NCBI GenBank assembly: GCA_902521995.1
Contig: CABYTO010000005.1
Location: 23,961-87,960 of the forward strand
Reading direction: 5' to 3'
Length of the DNA stretch: 64,000 bases
Source: an uncultured Prochlorococcus sp.
GTDB lineage: Bacteria; Cyanobacteriota; Cyanobacteriia; PCC-6307; Cyanobiaceae
This document shows positions 48,318 to 57,161 of the stretch, piece by piece (positions within the stretch are counted from its first letter, which is position 1; every line of letters starts with the position of its first letter). The position numbers and the translations under genes are program-made. The notes under the pieces were generated by a model, which saw only the letters and a list, made by a program, of their open reading frames with translations, did no database searches and was not told the DNA's origin.

Positions 48318-49585
48318 TTTCTTAGTGATCTAGAGCGTTTCAATATAGATAAAACAAATCCAATAGATATAAAATTAGTCACCAATGACGTTCTACCATA
48401 GCTCATAAAAGGAAGGGGAATTCCAGTCACTGGTCCTAATCCAATAGTCATAAATAAGTTAATAAGTATTTGAAATAAAAAAGTTGAGGCTATTCCAATA
48501 ACAATTAGAGATTCAAAATTAGTCCTAGCAATTGTTGCAGTATTAATAAGTTTTTTAATCAAAAAAAAGAACAAAAATAAAACTATCATGCACCCCACAA
48601 AACCCAATTCTTCGCCTAGAGCACTGAATATAAAGTCAGTATGTTGTTCCGGTATAAAATGCAAATTAGTAAGCTTACCTTGTAGCAAACCAGTCCCAAA
48701 TAATCCTCCAGAACCAATTGCGATTTGACTTTGTATCAAATGATATCCGCCACCTAATGGATCTCTATTTGGATCTAAAAATAAAACTAATCTATCTTTT
48801 TGGTAATCTTTTAACCCATATTGCCACAAAATTGGTGTCAATTTTGCCACTAATAAATGTGACGAAATAGCGAGAGTAGAAAAAATAATTTTCTTTTTCG
48901 AAGATCTATAAGCAAGATATCCTATTACTGGAATCCAGAAAACAAGAAGAGTTGGTAAGGTTAGATATATTGCAGCAGTGATAATACAAAACGCTAATAT
49001 CAAAATCCACTCTATGGGCATTTGCGACCAATAGAGCATCACACCTGTCAAAACAAGTAAAACTAAGGAGGTACCCAAGTCCGGTTGAAAGAAAATTAAT
49101 AACCAAGGAATAACTACTACTAATAAGGGCAATACTAAATCTCTTATTGTTAGGATTATTTTTTTGTCGAGTACTAAAGCAAGAGTTAATACACTACTAA
49201 GTTTAGCCACCTCTGAAGGCTGAAAAGAAAAGATGCCCAAGTTTAGCCATCTTTGAGCTCCAGAAACTGAAATGCCAAAAAAATAAATAAGAAATAAGGA
49301 TATTAGAGTACAAAAATAAAATGGAACCACATACTTTCTAATTCTCTCTAACGGTATATAAGAAATAAAAAATGCAAAGAAATAACCTAAAAAACCAGTT
49401 AAAATATGAGCTAGATAGTTCGATACTAAAAAATCACTCTGAATACTTTTTATCAAAAGACCCGAAATAATAACTAAAAACAGAGGAATAATAAGTAGCG
49501 GAGAAAATAAAAAACCTCTATTAAAGTTGTCTTTTTTTTGTAAAAATCCTCTGTTATTTAATAAAGAAATTCTCTTAAACATCAA
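48314..49585 (-). CDS. rodA: RodA/FtsW-type SEDS peptidoglycan polymerase
   Basis: RodA builds the side-wall peptidoglycan in the plasma membrane together with class B PBP2 and MreB-type factors. About ten hydrophobic helices are present. LFLDPNRDPLGGGYHLIQSQIAIGSGGLFGTGL and PEQHTDFIFSALGEELGFVG are the SEDS catalytic signature. At 423 residues it is full length. The N-terminus is basic and phenylalanine-rich. It overlaps mrp upstream and the kinase-like gene downstream by four bases each. Confidence 0.95.
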   Translation of the reverse strand: MMFKRISLLNNRGFLQKKDNFNRGFLFSPLLIIPLFLVIISGLLIKSIQSDFLVSNYLAHILTGFLGYFFAFFISYIPLERIRKYVVPFYFCTLISLFLIYFFGISVSGAQRWLNLGIFSFQPSEVAKLSSVLTLALVLDKKIILTIRDLVLPLLVVVIPWLLIFFQPDLGTSLVLLVLTGVMLYWSQMPIEWILILAFCIITAAIYLTLPTLLVFWIPVIGYLAYRSSKKKIIFSTLAISSHLLVAKLTPILWQYGLKDYQKDRLVLFLDPNRDPLGGGYHLIQSQIAIGSGGLFGTGLLQGKLTNLHFIPEQHTDFIFSALGEELGFVGCMIVLFLFFFLIKKLINTATIARTNFESLIVIGIASTFLFQILINLFMTIGLGPVTGIPLPFMSYGRTSLVTNFISIGFVLSILKRSRSLRN

Positions 49586-50655
49586 TAAGTATTAACAAAT
49601 CTGTTCTTAATTAATTGAGCTAAATTACCAAATACTACAGAGCTTTCTTTATTGGGCTGGCTTATTGAGATTGGTACACCTTTATTACTATCATCAACGA
49701 GAGGGATTTCAATAGGAATTTGCGCTAATAATGGTAAGTCATTTTCGTTAGCTAATGTTTGTCCACCACCTTTACCAAAGATTTCATATTTTTTACCTGG
49801 CATATCTGGCGGAATAAATACTGACATATTTTCTACAATTCCCAGTAAAGGTATTCCAAGTTGTTTAAACATTGCCAATCCCCTCCTTGCATCTTGCAAA
49901 GATACTTGTTGAGGAGTAGTGACAACTATAGCTCCAGAAATAGGCACAGATTGAGAAAGGGATATTTGAGCGTCTCCTGTTCCAGGAGGCAAATCAATAA
50001 CCAAAAAATCAAGATTATTCCATTCAACTTGGTACAGAAATTGTCTGATAATACTATTAAGCATCGGTCCTCTCCATATAACTGGCTGACCTTCTTCGAT
50101 GAGGAAACCCATTGATACCAGTGAAATTCCATATTTATTTATTGGTATTAACCTTTGATCACTGCCACTTCCTTCTGTAACCTTTGGATTCTGTTCGGCA
50201 ACTCCCATCATTGAGGGAGTATTAGGTCCATATATATCCGCATCCAGCAAACCAGTTTTCAAGCCTAATTTGGCTAGAGAACAAGCGAGATTAACGGCAA
50301 TGGTACTTTTTCCAACTCCACCTTTACCACTGCTAACAGCTATGATATGACGAATACCATCAATCTTCTGCAACTCAGGAGCATTACTTTGATTTTGAGA
50401 TTCTGTTTTGGAAGGATTATTATCTACTTCTATTTGAACATCATCAATATCTTCAAAATCCAGTAGTACGCCTCTAACCTCTTGTACAATTCTATCTCTC
50501 TGGGAATTTGCAAACGATGGTAATGATAATGTTACGATTACTCTCGGTATAGTTACTCTTACATTTTTAATCCAAGCTAATTCAATTACATTTTTCTTTG
50601 ATCCAGCATCTAGAACTTTTTGTAAAGCAAAATTCGCATCTTCTATTGTGGTCAT
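49582..50655 (-). CDS. mrp: Mrp/ApbC/NBP35-family P-loop ATPase
   Basis: Mrp proteins act as iron-sulfur carriers or assembly factors. The N-terminal about 90 residues are a MIP18/DUF59-like domain (LPSFANSQRDRIVQEVRGVL). The deviant Walker A VSSGKGGVGKSTIAVNLA lies near residue 110, followed by DADIYGPNTPSMMG and DLPPGTGDAQISLSQ. The usual CxxC after ENMS is not seen (ENMSVFIPPDMPG). At 357 residues it is full length. It heads a coupled mrp-rodA-kinase-like operon and is divergent from hemF. Confidence 0.93.
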   Translation of the reverse strand: MTTIEDANFALQKVLDAGSKKNVIELAWIKNVRVTIPRVIVTLSLPSFANSQRDRIVQEVRGVLLDFEDIDDVQIEVDNNPSKTESQNQSNAPELQKIDGIRHIIAVSSGKGGVGKSTIAVNLACSLAKLGLKTGLLDADIYGPNTPSMMGVAEQNPKVTEGSGSDQRLIPINKYGISLVSMGFLIEEGQPVIWRGPMLNSIIRQFLYQVEWNNLDFLVIDLPPGTGDAQISLSQSVPISGAIVVTTPQQVSLQDARRGLAMFKQLGIPLLGIVENMSVFIPPDMPGKKYEIFGKGGGQTLANENDLPLLAQIPIEIPLVDDSNKGVPISISQPNKESSVVFGNLAQLIKNRFVNTY

Positions 50656-50814
50656 TAAATTTTTAAATATTTTGACAAGGTAGTCGACTGTTTAAAAGAT
50701 TAAGAACTATGTCGAACTATCAAATAATAGGCAATAAGGACCCCCTAAGAGAAATTATAAAGAGAAACTTATAATTAACCAAAAAATTTTTTTTCTTCAA
50801 GATTTACTAAATAC

Positions 50815-51843
50815 ATGTTGAAAGAACCTCCTAAAAACTCGAGAGAAAAAACTAAAAATCTCTTATTAACTCTACAAGACAAAATTTGTTCAGGACTTGA
50901 AAATTTAGATGGCAAAGGGAAATTTACAGAGGAATCCTGGCTAAGAGACGAAGGTGGCGGTGGAAGATCAAGAGTATTGAAAAATGGTTCTATTTTTGAG
51001 CAAGCAGGTGTTAACTTCTCGGAAGTACAGGGAAAAGAATTACCTCAATCTATAATCTCTCAAAGGCCCGAAGCAAAAGGTCATGAATGGTTTGCCACGG
51101 GGACTTCTATGGTTTTGCATCCTAAGAATCCCTACATTCCTACAGTGCATCTGAATTATCGATATTTCGAAGCTGGTCCTGTTTGGTGGTTTGGGGGAGG
51201 TGCAGATTTAACCCCTTTTTATCCTTATCTTTCTGATGTAAGGAATTTTCATAATGAACATAAAAAAGCTTGTGAGAAAGTTGATCAAGATTTACACAAA
51301 GTTTTCAAACCATGGTGTGATGAATATTTCTTCTTGAAGCATAGAAATGAATCTAGAGGCATAGGAGGTATTTTTTATGATTATCAAGATGGTTCAGGCA
51401 ATATTTACAGAGGAAATAATCAAAATGGAGAGGCATCAAAAGCTTCACAAGATATTGGCAGATCTAATTTAAATTGGGATGATTTATTTTCTTTAGCGGA
51501 AAACTGTGGGCAGGCATTCCTCCCTTCATATTTGCCTATTATTGAAAAAAGAGCTTCTCAAGCATATTCATCGAAGGAAAGAGAATTCCAGCTATATCGA
51601 AGAGGTAGATATGTCGAATTCAATTTAGTTTGGGATAGAGGGACAATTTTTGGACTACAAACAAATGGCAGAACTGAATCTATATTAATGTCCTTACCCC
51701 CTTTAGCTAGATGGGAATATGGATATAAAGCTAGAAAGAATTCTCGAGAGGAATTTCTCACATCAATATTTACAAAACCCCAAGATTGGTTAAAAGATAA
51801 AGAGTTAGAGAAATTCTGTATAGAAAATAATATTTTTGATTAA
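50815..51843 (+). CDS. hemF: Oxygen-dependent coproporphyrinogen III oxidase
   Basis: HemF oxidatively decarboxylates coproporphyrinogen III to protoporphyrinogen IX for heme and chlorophyll synthesis. [35 protein letters not shown] and [22 protein letters not shown] are the family signatures. At 342 residues it is full length. It starts with ATG at 50815 and is divergent from mrp, with 159 bases between. Confidence 0.97.
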   Translation: MLKEPPKNSREKTKNLLLTLQDKICSGLENLDGKGKFTEESWLRDEGGGGRSRVLKNGSIFEQAGVNFSEVQGKELPQSIISQRPEAKGHEWFATGTSMVLHPKNPYIPTVHLNYRYFEAGPVWWFGGGADLTPFYPYLSDVRNFHNEHKKACEKVDQDLHKVFKPWCDEYFFLKHRNESRGIGGIFYDYQDGSGNIYRGNNQNGEASKASQDIGRSNLNWDDLFSLAENCGQAFLPSYLPIIEKRASQAYSSKEREFQLYRRGRYVEFNLVWDRGTIFGLQTNGRTESILMSLPPLARWEYGYKARKNSREEFLTSIFTKPQDWLKDKELEKFCIENNIFD

Positions 51844-51871
51844 AAATTATCGAATAAACTTTTAAAGTATC

Positions 51872-52432
51872 TTAAACAGGTGTTTTAAATAAAGAGCCGT
51901 CACTTTTCAATTGAAGTTTTTCTCCGAGTTCATTTTCTAAAGAGATTAATTCATCCCTATGGGCTCTAAGTCTCATAAAAGTTGAATCATTTTCATTTTC
52001 GTTGATCAACCTTAATTCAAATTTCTCCTCTCTAGCTGATTTTTTAAAATAAACAATTCCAGATAAAGGTCCACCAATCAATCCCAAAAGAATAGGCCAC
52101 CAACCAAATTCAGGATATATTTGAATAATTACTAATCCCAAAGCACATGAACCAAAACCGCCAAGAAAACCTAAAAAAATTGCTAAAAGTTTACTAGAAA
52201 CAACTTGACCCTTGAATATTAAAATTCTTTGTTCAAAATCTCCTCCTGTTTGCTTCCATCCCCTCAAATTAAGCCATTCACATAAACCATTTAAAACTTT
52301 AATTGGCTGCTGAGAAGATGAAATCTCAACTATGGTTGTTCTATCTTTACTAGAAGCCCTAAGAAAAAAAAATAATCCTATGGCCAAGAGAATGGTCAGC
52401 AATAATGTTGAATTTAAGGAATATGACATCAA
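51872..52432 (-). CDS. CCB2/CCB4-like cofactor assembly of complex C protein
   Basis: CCB proteins attach heme ci to cytochrome b6. The N-terminus SLNSTLLLTILLAIGLFFFLRASSKDRTT fits the CCB2/CCB4 (former DUF2930) family: a first membrane helix, then a soluble part. A central hydrophobic pair (AIFLGFLGGFGSCALGLVIIQIYPEFG and WWPILLGLIGGPLSGIVYF) and a long soluble tail follow. At 186 residues it is the expected size. It is convergent with hemF. Confidence 0.75.
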   Translation of the reverse strand: MMSYSLNSTLLLTILLAIGLFFFLRASSKDRTTIVEISSSQQPIKVLNGLCEWLNLRGWKQTGGDFEQRILIFKGQVVSSKLLAIFLGFLGGFGSCALGLVIIQIYPEFGWWPILLGLIGGPLSGIVYFKKSAREEKFELRLINENENDSTFMRLRAHRDELISLENELGEKLQLKSDGSLFKTPV

Positions 52433-52591
52433 ATAATTTTTTTAGTAACTCGAGAATAAAAATTTAAGTTACATCATATTATAATTTTTTAGAATTATTC
52501 TGTAAAATATTCCTATTAGACAAAAATTCTTAATTAAATAAAATCTTAAGTAATATTCTAAACCTTAAATTTCTTTAAATACTTATTAACA

Positions 52592-53227
52592 ATGACTATT
52601 GAAAATAAAAATATTGAACTTCTTTATAGCGATTTAACAGTAGATTTATACAATTTTTATAAAAAATCATCCTTCCTTGCTATTGATACTGAAGCGATGG
52701 GTTTAATTCATGGAAGAGATAGACTCTGTTTAGTACAAATATGCAATGAATATAAAAGAACATCGTGTATAAAAATCGAACTTAATACATCTTCTTCACC
52801 TCATTTAAAAAAACTTCTTGAAGATGAAAAAATTACTAAAATATTCCACTACGCGAGATTTGATGTAGCAGCTCTAAAATGCAATCTTGAAATTAATACA
52901 AAAAATATTTTTTGTACAAAAATTGCTAGTAAGTTGGCAAGAACTTATACAAATAAACATGGTTTAAAGGATTTAATTAATGAATTGTTAGGCATAGAAC
53001 TAGACAAAAGCTCGCAAAGTAGTGATTGGGGTAGCAACGAAGATTTAACAAAAGATCAATTAGATTATGCAGCAAATGATGTTAGATATTTAATTGAAGC
53101 TATGCATAAATTAAAAGTTATCTTAGAAAGAGAGAATAGATATGAATTAGCTCAAAAATGTTTCGAAACAGTTTCTGTATATGCTGATTTAGACATACTA
53201 AAATTCTCAAATATATTTGAACATTAA
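52592..53227 (+). CDS. rnd: Ribonuclease D-like 3'-5' exonuclease
   Basis: This trims tRNA and other RNA 3' ends. DEDDy motifs are present: FLAIDTEAMGL (D, E), IFHYARFDVAAL (D) and LDYAANDVRYLIEA (Y...D). At 211 residues it has the catalytic domain only and lacks the HRDC domains of E. coli RNase D, as in other cyanobacteria. The stop is three bases from the convergent small gene's stop. Confidence 0.9.
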   Translation: MTIENKNIELLYSDLTVDLYNFYKKSSFLAIDTEAMGLIHGRDRLCLVQICNEYKRTSCIKIELNTSSSPHLKKLLEDEKITKIFHYARFDVAALKCNLEINTKNIFCTKIASKLARTYTNKHGLKDLINELLGIELDKSSQSSDWGSNEDLTKDQLDYAANDVRYLIEAMHKLKVILERENRYELAQKCFETVSVYADLDILKFSNIFEH

Positions 53228-53230
53228 GAA

Positions 53231-53497
53231 TCACTCTTCAGTTAAAAAATTATCTTCACCATCAAGAGTTTCCATAAGCTTATCAAGTATTCTTGAAGAA
53301 CTTAATTTATTTCCATCATTTTTTTCACAAATTTTTAAAACATTTTGCGCAACTTGTATTTTTTCTTGAATAGTTTTCGAGCCTTCTTTTGCAATTTGAA
53401 TTTCTACTTTCTTTTTGGCAGAAGATAAGCTTATACTCATACGTTTTGCAATCTCTGCACAAATTTTTAGATATTGCCGATCATTTATTGGATACAT
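53231..53497 (-). CDS. Conserved small hypothetical protein
   Basis: The 88-residue ORF has a good ATG and no overlapping gene on the other strand, and helix-forming, charged sequence (SLSSAKKKVEIQIAKEGSKTIQEKIQVAQNVL). I do not recognise a function or domain. It lies between convergent rnd (3-base gap) and the next minus-strand gene, whose stop is at 53533 downstream of its own start direction. Confidence 0.65.
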   Translation of the reverse strand: MYPINDRQYLKICAEIAKRMSISLSSAKKKVEIQIAKEGSKTIQEKIQVAQNVLKICEKNDGNKLSSSRILDKLMETLDGEDNFLTEE

Positions 53498-53532
53498 AAA
53501 AGAATTAATAATTAATAAGCTAGTGCCATTTA

Positions 53533-54759
53533 CTAAGATAACAAATGAAGGTTTATGGCATCTACGATTTTCTTACTTGCTCCAGGTTCCCCCATTCTTT
53601 TTTTTCCAATTTTTGCTTGTTCTAACCTATCAACTTTTCTTTTCAAAAGTAAACTTAAACGTTTTAAAAGAATTTTTTTGTTCTTGCATACTAGAACACT
53701 ACCTCCCAATAATCTTGATTGCCTTTTTGCAAATGATTTTGTAAATTGTGGGCCAGGTCCCGGTAGAGAAAGAGATGGAATTCCAAGGCCAGCAATTTGC
53801 TCTGTAGCAGTTCCTGCATTAGACAAGCCAACTTCTGCCATATTAGCCCATGAATTGAATTTACCTTTTCCAATCAATACATATTGATCTTTCTTTTTCC
53901 ATACTGAATCTTCATCAATTAGAAATTTAACTTTATTCTGTTTTTTAAAACCATATTTATTTAAATAATTTTGAATTTGAATCACATTCGCATTAATGCT
54001 CAAAGGCAAAAGTATTAACAAATCCTTTGATGAATCAAAATCTTGCAAACAATTTAGAAAATTATCAAGATTTTTAAGAGCTTCAGGGTATCTACTTCCA
54101 ATTAATAAAATAATCCTTTTAAAAGAAATAATATTTGATATCTTATCGTTTGTTACATTAACAAAATCCATCATTGGATTACCCAAGTATTTTGCATCAA
54201 TATTTTTTTTATACAAATTATTAGCTGTAATCTTATCTCTCATAATTAAATTTTTACATCTTGGAGATTTCATTAAAAACATTTCCCATGGATCCCATTC
54301 AGAACCTTTCAACTTATGATAAAAATCGCTTAAATCCCAACCTGGCCCACTACTCCAAGTATGATCACTTTTGGGAGTTCCAATGAAACTAAAGTCGCAT
54401 TCTGAACTCCAAGCGTAGAGTAACGGCAAGAAATCCCCTACTGCGATAATTTGGCAGTTATGTTTTGACTTCTGTTTTACAAGTAGAAAATTTCTTAAAT
54501 TATCGATTAAAAATCCTGCAAACAAATCAAGCACAAATCCCTTCAGACTTTGATTACTAAAACCTCCACTAGGCAGCTCTTTTAAATATCCTATTTTACG
54601 AAAATTGTTTGATTCTATGGAATTAAATAGATCTCCATTTCCTACTAACGGTAAAACTTCAATCTTTTTATTTTTAATTTTTAGTAATCTTTTTATTATC
54701 TCCAATGCGATTACATCTTCTCCATGACCATTGCATATAAATAATAGAGAATGAGACAC
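53533..54759 (-). CDS. Lipid-A-disaccharide-synthase-related glycosyltransferase
   Basis: The core resembles the cyanobacterial LpxB-related family (TIGR03492-like): LLFICNGHGEDVIALEIIKRLL, GNPMMDFVN, and GLSNAGTATEQIAGLGIPSLSLPGPGPQFTKSFAKRQSRLLGG. The ORF track's 471-residue version includes KAAPRFELGIKDLQSSALPLGHA, which is simply antisense tRNA-Cys, so I start at GTG 54759 (VSHSLLFICNGHGE), giving 408 residues. The upstream promoter must overlap tRNA-Cys in antisense. The substrate is not known. Confidence 0.85.
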   Translation of the reverse strand: MSHSLLFICNGHGEDVIALEIIKRLLKIKNKKIEVLPLVGNGDLFNSIESNNFRKIGYLKELPSGGFSNQSLKGFVLDLFAGFLIDNLRNFLLVKQKSKHNCQIIAVGDFLPLLYAWSSECDFSFIGTPKSDHTWSSGPGWDLSDFYHKLKGSEWDPWEMFLMKSPRCKNLIMRDKITANNLYKKNIDAKYLGNPMMDFVNVTNDKISNIISFKRIILLIGSRYPEALKNLDNFLNCLQDFDSSKDLLILLPLSINANVIQIQNYLNKYGFKKQNKVKFLIDEDSVWKKKDQYVLIGKGKFNSWANMAEVGLSNAGTATEQIAGLGIPSLSLPGPGPQFTKSFAKRQSRLLGGSVLVCKNKKILLKRLSLLLKRKVDRLEQAKIGKKRMGEPGASKKIVDAINLHLLS

Positions 54760-54801
54760 CTTACTGTTAAGATCATAAAAAGACTCAATCGAATCTTTTT
54801 C

Positions 54802-54872
54802 GGCGGCATGGCCAAGTGGTAAGGCAGAGGATTGCAAATCCTTTATCCCCAGTTCGAATCTGGGTGCCGCCT
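54802..54872 (+). tRNA. trnC-GCA: tRNA-Cys(GCA)
   Basis: GGCGGCATGGCCAAGTGG...AGTTCGAATCTGGG...TGCCGCCT folds with acceptor GGCGGCA/TGCCGCC and discriminator U, as usual for tRNA-Cys. The anticodon loop TTGCAAA gives GCA. CCA is not encoded. It lies antisense to the spurious 5' part of the upstream ORF. Confidence 0.97.
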
Positions 54873-54962
54873 TATTTAATTTTTTTACGCATCTAATTAT
54901 GAAGTTTTCTAAGAACTTCAATTTCAAATAAAGGTTATAAACTTTCAATTACTTATTGATAT

Positions 54963-54996
54963 GAAAAGAAATAATCTTTTCTTTCTTTTTTTTTTT
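54963..54996 (+). terminator. Possible intrinsic terminator downstream of tRNA-Cys
   Basis: GAAAAGA-AATAA-TCTTTTC is a perfect 7-bp stem with a 5-base loop, followed by a T-rich tract with a run of about 12 T. It is oriented to stop plus-strand transcripts from tRNA-Cys, about 90 bases away. The stem is AT-rich, so it may be weak. A second hairpin TGAAGTT/AACTTCA lies at 54900-54920. Confidence 0.45.
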
Positions 54997-55089
54997 AAAT
55001 AATACCCGATATCCATTAATAAATAAAATTTATTTGATTTTTTTATTAATTATTTTCATAAGATTATTTATATAAGAATTTGAATTATT

Positions 55090-55269
55090 TTAGTAATCAT
55101 TATCTGCTACACACATTCCTAAACATCTAACGCCATTTGATGCAGTCCTTTTGCAATGATTACATAAAATGGGATCTTTCTCTGAAGTAAGGTTAATTTT
55201 TGAATTATTTTTGGCTTTAATACTTGTTAACTCTTGTGTTGAATTAAATAGAGTCATTCTTGGAGTCAT
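55090..55269 (-). CDS. Small cysteine-containing hypothetical protein
   Basis: The likely protein is MTPRMTLFNSTQELTSIK..., 59 residues, with CNHCKRTASNGVRCLGMCVADNDY at its end. The four cysteines (CxxC ... CxxxC) suggest a small metal-binding or redox fold. The ORF track's start (55302) is inside the upstream gene; the ATG at 55269 or 55257 is more likely and gives a short overlap, implying coupling. Function unknown. Confidence 0.6.
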   Translation of the reverse strand: MTPRMTLFNSTQELTSIKAKNNSKINLTSEKDPILCNHCKRTASNGVRCLGMCVADNDY

Positions 55270-55888
55270 CACTTGAATCGATACTAACAACAAGTGAAGC
55301 ATTAGTGTTGGAAGAGGGTATATCCATAATTTTTACAGTTTCTTTAGGCTCATCAATAACTTTATTTTCTTCAGTATTTTCATCAACTGCACAAGCTTCA
55401 AGAGCCTCTCGAAGTAGTGAATCAAAAGTTGCTCCAGGCAATCTATGTCTTGCAACCTCAAGAAAAGTTCTCGGTAACGATTCAGATGCAGCATCTCTTA
55501 AAGCAGGATTATTCTTTCTATGTTCTTGTTCTTCTTCTATTGATTTAATAAACCTCAGTGTGACATCTCTTTTGGTAGAAGCTTTTATCAAGGTATCGTT
55601 TTCCGGATTACTAACATTAGGTTCATTTTCGAGATCACTAAGTCTTTTTTCCAAACTACTTAAAACTTCATTAGCTTCTTTACTAATATGCGCTAATTGA
55701 CCATCAGACAAATTCGGTAAATCAGCGACAAAAACTTTCCCATGATCCCTTAGTGTCAAGAAAGTTGGTCTTGGGCCTTGAGCCTGTCTGCCATTTGATT
55801 CAGAATTATTACCTATTGGTCTTTTTGGAGGTGTAGGGCCAGCTGAACTACGTCTACGTGTAATTCTTTGATTATTTGCAAAGGGCAT
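55244..55888 (-). CDS. Conserved hypothetical protein with coiled-coil-like acidic C-terminus
   Basis: The 214-residue protein starts MPFANNQRITRRRSSAGPTPPKRP, a basic proline-rich region. The central part (TLRDHGKVFVADLPNLSDGQLAHISKEANEVLSSLEKRLSDLE) looks helical, and RTFLEVARHRLPGATFDSLLREALEACA is a compact conserved-looking segment. The last 40 residues are acidic and serine-rich. I do not recognise a family function. It is the first gene of a pair with the small cysteine protein. Confidence 0.75.
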   Translation of the reverse strand: MPFANNQRITRRRSSAGPTPPKRPIGNNSESNGRQAQGPRPTFLTLRDHGKVFVADLPNLSDGQLAHISKEANEVLSSLEKRLSDLENEPNVSNPENDTLIKASTKRDVTLRFIKSIEEEQEHRKNNPALRDAASESLPRTFLEVARHRLPGATFDSLLREALEACAVDENTEENKVIDEPKETVKIMDIPSSNTNASLVVSIDSSDDSKNDSI

Positions 55889-56019
55889 TGAATAAAGGTT
55901 AAATCTTAATACTTAAACTTCCGATATAATTCGGTGGTAATTTTATTATATTACACCTAACTTTTTCATTTGGGTATAAAAAATAATTTTTTAAACTCGT
56001 TTAAAAAAGATAAAGTAAT

Positions 56020-57063
56020 TTAAGTTAAAATTTCTGGCAAAAATTTACTAATTGTTGAATTATTTTTTCGCACTATCTTTCCAATTTCCCAACTATCAAT
56101 ATCATAATCTTTACAGATACTTAATATCGCGTCCTTAAATTTTTTATCAATAATTAAACAAAATCCAACTCCAAGATTGAAAGTATTCCAAAAATCTTTT
56201 TCAGGTATAGATCCTTTGTCTTTAAGGAATTTAAATAAAATAGGTATTTCCCAAGAACTGGTATTTATATAAGGAATAAAATCAGAAGGAATACATCTTG
56301 GTAAATTTTCTGGAATTCCTCCTCCAGTTATATGAGACATTGCTTTAATTTCTATATTTTCAGATAACATTTGGTTAATCACATTATTGTAAATTTTTGT
56401 AGGTTTCAATAACTCATCATAAAAACTTAAGTTAAAAACTTTTTCAAATTCCTTTTCTATTTGATTATTGTTTTGAATAATTTTTCTTACTAAACTAAAG
56501 CCATTACTATGAACTCCATTACTTTTTAAAGCAATTATTAAGTCATTTTCAGAGACTTTTTTACCATTAATAAGCTTATCTTCATCGACTATTCCAACAC
56601 AAAATCCTGCAAGATCATACTTATTTTTTGAATAAAATCCTGGCATTTCAGCAGTTTCTCCGCCGAGTAATGAACAGTTATTTTCTCCGCAGCCATGTGA
56701 AATTCCTTGAACAACTCTCAATAATTGTTTCTTATCAAGCTTACCAGTAGCAATATAATCCAGAAAAAATAACGGTCTTGCACCACTAGTAATGATATCG
56801 TTCATGCACATAGCAACTAAATCAATACCAACCTCAAAGTGAAAGTGTTTACTTTGGGCTAATTCTAATTTTGTTCCAACACCATCAGTTCCTGAAACAA
56901 GAACTGGTTTTTTAAAACTATCGATAGGAATTCTAAACAAGCCTCCGAACCCGCCAATACCCTCAATCACATTAGATGTATGAGTTCCTTCAACTGCCTG
57001 TTTAATTTCGGAAACAAATTCTCGTCCAGCTTCTATATCAACACCTGATGTTTTGTAATCCAT
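56020..57063 (-). CDS. purM: Phosphoribosylformylglycinamidine cyclo-ligase
   Basis: PurM (AIR synthetase) closes the imidazole ring in purine synthesis. VDIEAGREFVSEIKQAV, LVSGTDGVGTKLELA, NDIITSGARPLFFLDYIATGKLD, GGETAEMPGFY and HITGGGIPENLPR are diagnostic. At 347 residues it is full length. It is divergent from panC-cmk. Confidence 0.98.
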   Translation of the reverse strand: MDYKTSGVDIEAGREFVSEIKQAVEGTHTSNVIEGIGGFGGLFRIPIDSFKKPVLVSGTDGVGTKLELAQSKHFHFEVGIDLVAMCMNDIITSGARPLFFLDYIATGKLDKKQLLRVVQGISHGCGENNCSLLGGETAEMPGFYSKNKYDLAGFCVGIVDEDKLINGKKVSENDLIIALKSNGVHSNGFSLVRKIIQNNNQIEKEFEKVFNLSFYDELLKPTKIYNNVINQMLSENIEIKAMSHITGGGIPENLPRCIPSDFIPYINTSSWEIPILFKFLKDKGSIPEKDFWNTFNLGVGFCLIIDKKFKDAILSICKDYDIDSWEIGKIVRKNNSTISKFLPEILT

Positions 57064-57161
57064 GAAATAAAAATGATAGACTTTCCCTATATAGATATTC
57101 CTCCTAAGATTGCTTTTGTCCAGTAATTATTTATCAAATAGATTTATTTTTTAAAAAGAAA

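Noticed and set aside
54760-54948. N-terminal extension of the LpxB-related ORF
   Set aside because: The extra peptide is the antisense translation of tRNA-Cys and contains no family sequence.
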